Both the position numbers and the translations under genes were made by a program. The notes below the pieces were generated by a model that saw only the letters and a program-made list of their open reading frames with translations, searched no databases and had not been told where the DNA came from. A stretch of 64,000 bases of DNA from Kibdelosporangium sp. MJ126-NF4 (lineage in GTDB: Bacteria > Actinomycetota > Actinomycetes > Mycobacteriales > Pseudonocardiaceae): contig NZ_CDME01000012.1 in the NCBI RefSeq assembly GCF_000826545.1, positions 185,428-249,427 on the forward strand. Reading direction: 5' to 3'. This document shows positions 14,058-21,834 of this stretch, in pieces. Positions within the stretch are counted from its first letter, which is position 1, and the number at the start of each line of letters is the position of its first letter.

Positions 14058-17003
14058 CTACACCGCCTCCCCGACCGCGTCCGGCGCGAGCTCGAACAGC
14101 TCACGCAGCGCACCGGTGGACAGCTCGGTGAGCCAGTCCTCCCCACTGCCGACGACCATCTCGGCCAACGCCTTCTTCGACCGGATCATCGCGTCGACCC
14201 GGTCCTCGACCGTACCGGCGCAGACGAACTTGCGGACCTGCACGTTGCGGCGCTGGCCGATCCGGAACGCGCGGTCGGTCGCCTGGTCCTCCACGGCCGG
14301 GTTCCACCAGCGGTCGACGTGCACGACGTGGCTCGCGGCGGTCAGGTTCAGCCCGACACCGCCTGCTTTCAGTGACAGCACGAAGATCGGCGGGCCCGCG
14401 TCGGTCTGGAACCGTTCCACCATCGCGTCGCGCTGCGACTTGGTCACGCCGCCGTGCAGGAACAGCACGGGCTGCTCGAACCTCGCCGTCAGGTGCGCCC
14501 GCAGCATCTCGCCGAACTCGGCGAACTGCGTGAAGCACAGCACTTTGTCCCCTTCGGACAGTGCCTCGTCGAGGATCTCCTCGAGCCTGGCCAGCTTGCC
14601 CGACCGGCCCGGCATCCGCGAGCCGTCCTTGAGCAGGTGCGCGGGGTGGTTGCAGACCTGCTTGAGCCGCGACAACGTGGCCAGCACGAGGCCGCGCCGT
14701 TCCATGCCCTCGCTGTTCTCGATGCGGTCCAGCATGTCGGCGACCACGGCCTGGTAGAGCGAGCCCTGCTCGGCGGTGAGCTGGCAGACCTCGGTCATCT
14801 CGATCTTGTCGGGCAGATCCGAGATGATCTGCTTGTCGGTCTTGACCCGGCGCAGGATGAACGGCTGGGTCCGGCGGCGCAACGCGGCCGCGGCCGCCTG
14901 GTCGCGGTCGCGCTCGATCGGCACGGCGAACTTGCTGCGGAACGCGCTCGCCGGGCCGAGCAGCCCGGGGTTGGCGAACTCCATCACCGACCACAGCTCG
15001 GCCAGCCGGTTCTCCACCGGCGTCCCGGTCAGCGCGATCCGGTGCGCAGCAGGCAAAGCACGCACGGCCCGAGCCTGTTTCGACGCGGAGTTCTTGATGT
15101 TCTGCGCCTCGTCGAGCACGACCCGGTGCCAACCGAGCTCGGCGAGCTCCTCGGTGTCCCGCGCGACCACGCCGTACGTGGTGATCACCAGATCGGACTC
15201 GGCGACCTTGGCGGCCAGCTCCCCGCCGCCGACCCGGCCCGCGCCGTGGTGGACGTACACCCGCAGGTCGGGGGTGAACCGCGCGGCCTCCCGCTGCCAG
15301 TTGCCGACCACGGACATCGGGCACACCAACAGGTTCGGCCTGCTCCGCTCGGCGGCGACCAGCGCGAGCAGCTGGACGGTCTTGCCGAGCCCCATGTCGT
15401 CGGCAAGGCACCCGCCGAGCCCGAGCCGGGACAGGAAGCTCAGCCACGCCAGCCCGCGCTCCTGGTACGGCCGCAGCGTCGCGGTGAAGCTGTCCGGTGT
15501 GGACACAGGCGCCAGCTGGTCCTCGATGCGCCCGCTGAGCACGTCACCGAGCCAGCCGTCCGCGACCACGTCGGTGACCGGCACGTCCACGCCGTGCTCG
15601 GCCAACGCGGCATCCGCCTGCAGCAGGTCGCGTGCGGTCATCTCGCCGTCGCCGGACTGTTCCAGGAACGCCAGCGCCCGCCGCAGCCGGGCGTTGTCCA
15701 GCTCGACCCATTTCCCGCGCAGCCGCACCAACGGGGCCTTCGCCCTGGCCAGTTCGGTGATCTCGGCGTCGGTCAGTTCATTCTCGCCGACGGCGAGTTT
15801 CCACTGGTAGTCCAGGATCTCGTTGAGCCCCACGCCCCCGCTGACGACCGCGCTCTGGCCCTGTGTCGACGTGCTGGCCTTGAGTTTCAGTCCGAGCTCG
15901 GGAGCCCGTTGCAACGCCGACGGCAGCTGCACACCGAACCCGGCCATCGTCAGCGCGTTGGCCGACTGGCGCAGGAACCGGTACGCCCCTTGCGGATCGG
16001 TGCGCAGTTCGGCCGGTGTGCTGACGCGCAAAGCGGCGTCCAGCTCCGGGTAGACACGGCTTGCCCTGCCCAGTCCGGCGAGCAGCACCTCCTCCGGGTG
16101 CTCGGCGTAGCGGGCGAGCAACGTGGCCGGGCCGGTGCCCTGCCACACGTCACGCGCGCTCGCCGTCAGGCTCGGATCCGCGGTGGCCTGCAGGAGGAAC
16201 TCGACACGCCAGTCCTCATCGTCGTCAGGCAGCGCCAGCCGGAAACACGTCCGCAGCGGACCGGCTGGCGGCGCGGCCGAACGGTGCCAGGCACGGAGTT
16301 TCTCGCCGAGATCACCCAGGTCGCCGTCGACCAGTGCGTCCTGTGTGGTCAGTGCGCGGACCCACCGGTCCGACACGGTGGGATTCTGCACTGCCGGGAT
16401 CTCGTCGAGGAGTTCCCGCACCGTCGCGTCGGTGAACGCCGTCAGCACGACCGGCACCAGTTCGTCGGGCAGGACCGCCTGTTCGGCCCGCACGACCGCG
16501 GGCATCGCCTTGTTCAACGCGGTGGCGTGCTCGGCCTCGGCGCCGATCAACTGCGGTATCCACCGGGCATGCCCCGCCACGAGGCCTGGCAACACCTGGC
16601 CCCGGTCGACCAGCGCCTCGGCGAACCGAACGACGGCGGCCATCCAGCGCCACGACCCGCTCGGGATCTCCGGCGGCTCCCGGTCGAACAGCCGCACGGC
16701 CTCGCCGGGCGTCAACGCCAACGCGTTCACGGTCCACGGCGCGAGCCTGAGTTTCCTGGGGTTGTCGGCCGTGGGACGCACCAGTTCCGGCGCAGCCGCC
16801 GGTCCCGTGCCCGAGGAGGGCAGCCGCAGGGTGAACGTGCACTCGTCGCCGGTGTCGAAGACCTTGCGCAGGGTCTCGACCGAGGCACCGAACGGATGTT
16901 TCTTCGGACGCACACCAGGCTTCGCCGTCCCGGACAGCGTCGCGTCCTCCGCCCACACGCACACGCCACCGGTCCCGGACCAGGCAGCGTGCACAACAAG
17001 CAT
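14058..17003 (-). CDS. SNF2-family DEAD/DEAH-type helicase/ATPase
   Basis: A 981-residue Swi2/Snf2 ATPase. A bacterial SNF2-associated N-terminal region fills about residues 1-480. The ATPase core then shows motif I LADDMGLGKT near 535, motif II VVLDEAQNIKN near 628, TGTPVEN, and the second RecA lobe with FLHGGVTKSQRD and the terminal WWNPAVEDQATDRAFRIGQ motif VI. ATG 17003 is chosen because the LVVHAAW beginning is shared by the family; sequence further upstream belongs to a repeat element. Forms an operon with the SWIM gene. Such proteins translocate on duplex DNA; the physiological target is unknown. Confidence 0.93.
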   Translation of the reverse strand: MLVVHAAWSGTGGVCVWAEDATLSGTAKPGVRPKKHPFGASVETLRKVFDTGDECTFTLRLPSSGTGPAAAPELVRPTADNPRKLRLAPWTVNALALTPGEAVRLFDREPPEIPSGSWRWMAAVVRFAEALVDRGQVLPGLVAGHARWIPQLIGAEAEHATALNKAMPAVVRAEQAVLPDELVPVVLTAFTDATVRELLDEIPAVQNPTVSDRWVRALTTQDALVDGDLGDLGEKLRAWHRSAAPPAGPLRTCFRLALPDDDEDWRVEFLLQATADPSLTASARDVWQGTGPATLLARYAEHPEEVLLAGLGRASRVYPELDAALRVSTPAELRTDPQGAYRFLRQSANALTMAGFGVQLPSALQRAPELGLKLKASTSTQGQSAVVSGGVGLNEILDYQWKLAVGENELTDAEITELARAKAPLVRLRGKWVELDNARLRRALAFLEQSGDGEMTARDLLQADAALAEHGVDVPVTDVVADGWLGDVLSGRIEDQLAPVSTPDSFTATLRPYQERGLAWLSFLSRLGLGGCLADDMGLGKTVQLLALVAAERSRPNLLVCPMSVVGNWQREAARFTPDLRVYVHHGAGRVGGGELAAKVAESDLVITTYGVVARDTEELAELGWHRVVLDEAQNIKNSASKQARAVRALPAAHRIALTGTPVENRLAELWSVMEFANPGLLGPASAFRSKFAVPIERDRDQAAAAALRRRTQPFILRRVKTDKQIISDLPDKIEMTEVCQLTAEQGSLYQAVVADMLDRIENSEGMERRGLVLATLSRLKQVCNHPAHLLKDGSRMPGRSGKLARLEEILDEALSEGDKVLCFTQFAEFGEMLRAHLTARFEQPVLFLHGGVTKSQRDAMVERFQTDAGPPIFVLSLKAGGVGLNLTAASHVVHVDRWWNPAVEDQATDRAFRIGQRRNVQVRKFVCAGTVEDRVDAMIRSKKALAEMVVGSGEDWLTELSTGALRELFELAPDAVGEAV

Positions 17004-17030
17004 GCCGGAGAGGATATAAGCCGCCCACCT

Positions 17031-17547
17031 GGGGGTCTCGACCCACCGGGGTTCGTGCAGCCGCGAGCGCGCGGGTGAGCGGAGCGAACCGGGTGCTGAG
17101 CTGGTCTGCGGACACTCTGGCGCGTGTCTGCCGCTGCGGCATGGCGAGTATTGCCCGCTCGCGGCGCGGAGCGTGTGGTGGGCTCGCTGGGGGCGAGTCG
17201 AGCAGCGAACTCGCCGTGCCGCAGGGGCGGACACGCGGTACCTCGGCTGACCCGGCCAGGCTGGAACGGGTGGTGGCTGGAGTGCGGCTGTCTGTTCCAG
17301 CCGCGTTGGGTGTGGTGAGCTACCGCGTGTCCGCCTGTGCGACACGGCGAGCCGCTAGGTTCGACTCGCCCCCAGCGGACCCACCACGCGCTGTGCGCCG
17401 CGAACCTGCATCTCGCCGTGTCGCACTGGCAGACACGCGCCAGAGTGTCCGCACCCATGCTCAGCACCCGGTTCGCTCCGCTCACCCGGGCGCTCGCGGC
17501 TGCACGACCCCACGTGCGCAGAGCCACTTAGGTGAGTCGAGACCCCC
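17031..17547. repeat. Large degenerate inverted repeat (arms about 240-250 bases)
   Basis: The left arm (17031-17267) reappears in reverse complement as the right arm (17294-17547). Long shared blocks include GGGGGTCTCGAC at the outer ends, a CGTGCAGCCGCGAGCG block, a GTGAGCGGAGCGAACCGGGT block, GCGGACACTCTGGCGCGTGT, and CTGGGGGCGAGTCGA; the inner edge is GGCTGGAAC/GTTCCAGCC. Arms differ by many point changes and small indels, so the symmetry is old. The 26-base centre is GC-rich. No transposase gene or target-site duplication is evident. It may be a remnant of a dispersed non-coding element. Confidence 0.8.
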
Positions 17548-17601
17548 GGTACGCGAGACCCACACGTGCGCGAGACCCCCGGTGCGCGCGACCCACGTGC
17601 G
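17538..17601. repeat. Four degenerate tandem repeats of 15-17 bases
   Basis: Units CGAGACCCCCGGTACG, CGAGACCCACACGTGCG, CGAGACCCCCGGTGCG and CGCGACCCACGTGCG follow head to tail. The first unit overlaps the outer edge of the large inverted repeat. Units 1 and 3 and units 2 and 4 are most alike, so a two-unit duplication is likely. Confidence 0.65.
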
Positions 17602-17870
17602 TGCGGTCACACAGGTGAGTCGAGCCAACACGCTGGGAGCCGGAGCCAGCGGGAGTACGGCCGACCAGGTTGGTGCGGCCACCCAGTCCGACACGTACAC
17701 CGACCCCGGCCTGTCCAGGCGGGCGCGCTACGTGGTGTTCGCTGACGCACCGCACAGGCCGCGGTCGGCCACCACGCCGACGACCAGCTGACACGTGCGG
17801 GGTGTGGGCCGGCGGCACCTCCAGCAAAGCCGCCGGTCCACGCGACAGCCTTGGTGACCAGGCTAGGAAG

Positions 17871-17888
17871 CGGGCGTACAGCCGCCCG
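17871..17888 (-). terminator. Hairpin terminator after the AfsR-like gene
   Basis: CGGGCG at 17871-17876 pairs with CGCCCG at 17883-17888 around a 6-base loop, about 18 bases beyond the stop of the leftward AfsR-like gene. Short but GC-rich; no U-tract. Confidence 0.45.
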
Positions 17889-17905
17889 TACAGTCGGCTT
17901 GACGA

Positions 17906-20665
17906 TCACTGGACGTGGTCGGCCAGTACCTCTTCGAGCATGGCGTCGCGGCGGGTCGTCGGTGCCGCGAACAGCTCGAACGCGCGACGCCGGTCCAGTC
18001 CCGCGGCCACCGTCTCCCCCAGCGCGGTCCGTGCCCGCGCCACCTGCCTGGCCGACGCGGCCTGGCCGTAGTCGTCGTCGATCTCGGCCGTCAGCCGCTG
18101 CGCGCGCAGCGCGTCGTTGAGGGCGTTGCGGGGCTCGCTCTCACGCAGCCAGATCTCCGACCGGCACAGCAGCGCTTCCCATTCGTCGTCGCGGTTGCCC
18201 ACCTTGCGGCAGCCCGCCAGGCCCGCGTCGAGGGTGCGCAACGCCTCGCCGCGGTCGTCCATCAGGCAGTACGCGCGGCCGAGCGCGACGAGTGTGATGC
18301 TCTCGCCGATCAGGTCGTCGAACCGGCGGCGCATCGCCAGGCACTCACGCAGGCAGTCGACGGCCTCGGTGTGCTTGCCGAGCCGCAGCAGAACCTCGCC
18401 GAGGTTGTGCTGCGCGATCAACACCTTGGCCGACCGCTGCTCGGCCAGCAGGGCGATGCTCTCGGTGAAGTAGTCGTGCGCGCGGCGCAGGTCCCGCGTC
18501 CACATACTCAGCCAGCCGAGGTTGTGCACCGCGAGCCCTTCGCCCTCGCGGTCACCGAGTTCACGCCAGATCTCCAACGCGCGGGTCATGCCCTCGCGCG
18601 CCGACTCGATCCGCCCGGCCCGGCACTCGATCGTGCAGTGGACGGCCAGCGCCGCCGCCTCGCCGCGGCTGTCGTTGTCACGCCGTGCCACGTCCAGCGC
18701 CAGCCTGGCCAGTGTCGCCAGTTCACGCCAGTGGCTGCGTTTGGTCGCCCGCGCGCGTACCTCGGTCACCAGGTCGATGGTGAACCGGGCGATCGCGGGC
18801 TCACGGTCGGCGGCCTGGGTCGCCACGGCGACCAGGCACGGCATCTCCGCGTCGAACTGCTCGACCTCGGCGCTCGCGCACATCTCGCGGTACCAGTCCA
18901 GCGCGCGCTGCAGCGCGTACGTGCGCGCGCCTATCGGGTCGGCCTCCGCGGCGAGCTCGGCGGCGTACAGCCGGAGCAGGTCGTGGGTGCGGAACCGGCC
19001 GCCAGTGACCGGTTCCAGCAGCCGGACCTCCACCAGCCGGTCCAGCGCGTGTTCCGCACTCGGCCCGTCCATGTCGAGCAGCACAGCCATCAGCTCGACA
19101 CCGACCTCGGGCACTCCGAGCACACCGAGCAGCCGGAACGCCCGCGCGGCCAGCTCGGCCGTTGCGTCGGCGCCCAGCGACTCGTAGCCGACCGAGAAAC
19201 ACGCCCGCACACCGAGATCGGCGACGCGCAGCTCGTCCAGCCTGCGCCGCCGGTCGGCCAGCCGCGCACCGAACTGCGCGAGTGTCCAGTCCGGACGGCT
19301 CGCCAGCCGCGCGCCCGCGATCCGCAGCGCGAGCGGGTGCCCACCGCACCACCTGGTGATGTCCGCGGCCGCGCCGCGCTGGGCGAGGACACGCTCGTCA
19401 CCGGCCAGCTTTCCCAGCAGCCGCACCGATTCACGGTCGTCGAGGACACCGACGGGAACCTGTCTGGCGTCCACAGTGGTCAGCGCGACCCGGCTGGTGA
19501 CCACGACGGCGCAGTCCCGGTTGGCCGGGAGCAGGGGCGTCACCTGTGCGGCGTCCGCCGCGTTGTCCAGCACCACCAGCATCGTGCGGGACGCCAGCAG
19601 CGACTGGTACCGGGCCGCCGCCTCCCCCGGCTCGACGGTCAGCTCACCCGGTGGCACACCGAGCGCGCGCAGGAACCGGCCGATCACCTCGGCCGGATCG
19701 AGCGGTCGCAGACCGGGGCTTGATCCCTGCAGGTCGACGTACAGTTGGCCGTCCGGATACCGGTCGGCCACGGCGTGTGCGGCCTTCAACGCGAGCGTGG
19801 ACTTGCCCACCCCGCCCGGCCCGTGCAACGCCACCACACCACCGGCCGACGCCCACTCGATCTCGGGCTGCCTGCCGACGAACACAGCCGGTTCCGGCGG
19901 CAGCTGACGCGGAACGACCTGCTCCTGCCTTGCCGGGGACAGAGCCGGGTCGCGGCGCAGCACCTGCTCGTGCAGGCGGCTCAGCTCGGGCCCCGGGTCG
20001 ATGCCGAGCTCGTCGGCCAGCACGCGGCGAGCCAGCTGATACGCCTCCAGCGCCCCCGGCACGTCCCCCGAGCGGTACAGGGCGAGCACAAGCTGGCTGT
20101 GCAGCTTCTCCCGCAACGGATGCAGCCGGATCCAGCCGCGCAGCCGGGCGGTGACCTCCGCGTGCCTGCCGCCTGCGAGCTCGACCTCCACGTAGTCCTC
20201 GATCACGGCAAGGTACTGCTCGGTCAGCCGGGCGGCGGTCTCGCTGAGCACCGGCCCGAGCGGCACGTCCTCGGCGACCGGGCCGCGCCACAGGTTCACC
20301 GCCTCGTCGAAGGCGAGAGCCGCAGCGTCGAGGTCGGACTGCGCCAGCGCACGCCTGCCCGCCGCGGCGAGCTTCTCGAACCGGGGGACGTCGAAGTCGT
20401 CCGGCCCGATGTCGAGCCGGTAGCCCGACCGGGAGGTCACCAGCATGTCCTCGCACGACAGCGACCGGCGCAGCCGCATCACGTAGCCACGCAGGTTGGG
20501 CGCGGCCGAACGCGGCGGCCACTCGCCCCACACCTCGGTGATCAGCGTGCGCACCGGCACCGTGCGTCCGGCGTTGACCAGCAGCATCGCCAGTACCGTG
20601 CGCTGCTTGTCCGCGGCGATCGGCACACCGTCGATCTCCAGCACGCCCAGCAGCCGGAACCTCAT
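17906..20665 (-). CDS. AfsR/SARP-family transcriptional regulator with NB-ARC and TPR domains
   Basis: A 919-residue regulator with the AfsR layout. An OmpR-like DNA-binding domain covers residues 1-90 and a bacterial transcriptional activation domain about 95-245. An NB-ARC ATPase has Walker A GPGGVGKST near 283, LVVLDNA, and CGGHPLALRIAG (GLPL-like). The C-terminal TPR repeats occupy about 650-900. Family members activate secondary metabolism or stress genes in response to nucleotide state. The open frame continues to 21532 but ATG 20665 is where SARP homology (MRFRLLGVLEIDG) begins. The start is 78 bases from the divergent LacI gene. No biosynthetic cluster adjoins it, so targets are unknown. 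Confidence 0.92.
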   Translation of the reverse strand: MRFRLLGVLEIDGVPIAADKQRTVLAMLLVNAGRTVPVRTLITEVWGEWPPRSAAPNLRGYVMRLRRSLSCEDMLVTSRSGYRLDIGPDDFDVPRFEKLAAAGRRALAQSDLDAAALAFDEAVNLWRGPVAEDVPLGPVLSETAARLTEQYLAVIEDYVEVELAGGRHAEVTARLRGWIRLHPLREKLHSQLVLALYRSGDVPGALEAYQLARRVLADELGIDPGPELSRLHEQVLRRDPALSPARQEQVVPRQLPPEPAVFVGRQPEIEWASAGGVVALHGPGGVGKSTLALKAAHAVADRYPDGQLYVDLQGSSPGLRPLDPAEVIGRFLRALGVPPGELTVEPGEAAARYQSLLASRTMLVVLDNAADAAQVTPLLPANRDCAVVVTSRVALTTVDARQVPVGVLDDRESVRLLGKLAGDERVLAQRGAAADITRWCGGHPLALRIAGARLASRPDWTLAQFGARLADRRRRLDELRVADLGVRACFSVGYESLGADATAELAARAFRLLGVLGVPEVGVELMAVLLDMDGPSAEHALDRLVEVRLLEPVTGGRFRTHDLLRLYAAELAAEADPIGARTYALQRALDWYREMCASAEVEQFDAEMPCLVAVATQAADREPAIARFTIDLVTEVRARATKRSHWRELATLARLALDVARRDNDSRGEAAALAVHCTIECRAGRIESAREGMTRALEIWRELGDREGEGLAVHNLGWLSMWTRDLRRAHDYFTESIALLAEQRSAKVLIAQHNLGEVLLRLGKHTEAVDCLRECLAMRRRFDDLIGESITLVALGRAYCLMDDRGEALRTLDAGLAGCRKVGNRDDEWEALLCRSEIWLRESEPRNALNDALRAQRLTAEIDDDYGQAASARQVARARTALGETVAAGLDRRRAFELFAAPTTRRDAMLEEVLADHVQ

Positions 20666-20743
20666 GGCGCTGGGGCGTCCACCGGGACACCAACTGGGAC
20701 ACGCAGCATCCGCGCAGTGTGTCATGGTTGTACAAATACTGGT

Positions 20744-21772
20744 ATGAGCAAGCGGACACCGACCCTTGAGGACGTCGCGCGGGTCGCCGGGGTGTCCCGC
20801 GCCACTGTGTCCCGGGTGATCAACGGTATCCGCAACGTGGACAGCGTGATCCAGCAAACGGTCCGCGAGGCCATCAAGGCGACCGGGTACACGCCCAACC
20901 AGGCGGCACGGTCGCTGGTGACCCGGCGGGCGGGCACGATCGTGCTGGTGATGGCGGGCGCGCCGGGCCAGGGCGAGGAGTTCGCCACCCAGGTCTTCGC
21001 CGACCCGTTCTTCGGCCGGGTGGCCGGTGGCGTGGTGCACTTCCTGCGCACACAAGCAATTCACCCGGTGCTGATGCTGGCGGAAACTGACAAGGCACGC
21101 GCGGAGGTGGTGGATTTCCTGCGCCGCGGCAACGCCGACGGCGCGTTGCTGGTCTCCACCCACCCGGAGGATCCGCTGCCCCGACTGCTGACCGCGGCGG
21201 GACTGGCCGCGGTGTCGTTCGCGCGACCGGCTCGGCCGATCCCGATCAGCTACGTCGACATGGCGCACGCGGCAGGGGCCGCGCTGGCCGCCGACCACCT
21301 CGTCGGAATCGGCCGCACCAGGGTGGTCACCGTCTGCGGCCCGCTGGACGTACCGGCGGCGCAGGAACGGCTGGCCGGTTTCCGTGACGCCATGGGCCGC
21401 CACGGCTACCCGTACATCCCGATCGCCGAGGGCGACTTCACCCAGCAGGGCGGCGAGGCCGCGATGACGCGACTGCTGGCCGAGCACCCAGACCTGGACG
21501 GCGTCTTCGCCGCGAACGACCTGATGGCGCACGGCGCTTTGCTCGTACTGCAGAAGAACGGCCGAGTGGTGCCGCAGGACGTGGCGCTGGTCGGCTTCGA
21601 CAACAGCGGTCCCGCGCTGGCGTGCCGACCGCGACTGACCACGGTGGTGCAGCCGATCGAGGAGATGGCTGCGGAGATGGCCAGGATCCTGCTCGACCAG
21701 ATCGAGTCACCGGACTCCTCGCCCCGATCGGTGATCTTCGACCCGGCACTCGTGATCCGGGAATCGGCCTGA
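20744..21772 (+). CDS. LacI family transcriptional regulator
   Basis: A 342-residue LacI/GalR repressor. The HTH (TLEDVARVAGVSRATVSRVING) begins at residue 7 and is followed by the hinge and a periplasmic-binding-protein-like sugar domain, with VFAANDLMAHGAL and VALVGFDNSG blocks typical of the family. The ATG lies next to a TTGTACAAATACTGG stretch. TACAAA eight bases upstream could be a -10 element giving a leaderless message, and the TTGTACAA palindrome could be an operator. No sugar transport or catabolic gene is adjacent, so the effector is unknown. Confidence 0.92.
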   Translation: MSKRTPTLEDVARVAGVSRATVSRVINGIRNVDSVIQQTVREAIKATGYTPNQAARSLVTRRAGTIVLVMAGAPGQGEEFATQVFADPFFGRVAGGVVHFLRTQAIHPVLMLAETDKARAEVVDFLRRGNADGALLVSTHPEDPLPRLLTAAGLAAVSFARPARPIPISYVDMAHAAGAALAADHLVGIGRTRVVTVCGPLDVPAAQERLAGFRDAMGRHGYPYIPIAEGDFTQQGGEAAMTRLLAEHPDLDGVFAANDLMAHGALLVLQKNGRVVPQDVALVGFDNSGPALACRPRLTTVVQPIEEMAAEMARILLDQIESPDSSPRSVIFDPALVIRESA

Positions 21773-21783
21773 GAAAAGGGAAA

Positions 21784-21817
21784 GGCGCTGAAGGGGCCCC
21801 GATACCCCTTCAGCGCC
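21784..21817. terminator. Bidirectional terminator between lacI-type and ABC permease genes
   Basis: GGCGCTGAAGGGG at 21784-21796 and CCCCTTCAGCGCC at 21805-21817 are perfect 13-bp inverted arms with an 8-base loop. Lying between two convergent genes, it can stop transcription from both sides; an A-run precedes it on the plus strand, giving a U-run for the leftward transcript. Confidence 0.88.
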
Positions 21818-21834
21818 ATGGAGGACGGCCGCGG

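Larger units (their letters stand above)
17004..17905. other. Gene-free 0.9-kb region between SNF2 and AfsR-like genes
   Basis: No credible protein gene was found. The left 520 bases are a large degenerate palindrome, followed by four short tandem repeats (17538-17601), a duplicated GGTGAGTCGAG at 17531-17541 and 17614-17624, an 8-bp perfect hairpin at 17809-17816/17829-17836 and a terminator-like hairpin at 17871-17888. Long open frames here occur on both strands because of the symmetry and GC content and encode no recognisable domain. Confidence 0.75.

Noticed and set aside
14454..17078. 874-residue plus-strand frame over the SNF2 gene
   Set aside because: Shadow of the helicase gene; composition is GC-driven and no domain is visible.
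17075..17791. 238-residue frame and its mirrored counterparts in the gene-free region
   Set aside because: They arise from the large palindrome, which gives similar peptides on both strands; no ribosome site, no domain, and the frame crosses tandem repeats.
20666..21532. N-terminal extension of the AfsR-like frame
   Set aside because: It runs antisense through the LacI gene; SARP homology begins at ATG 20665.
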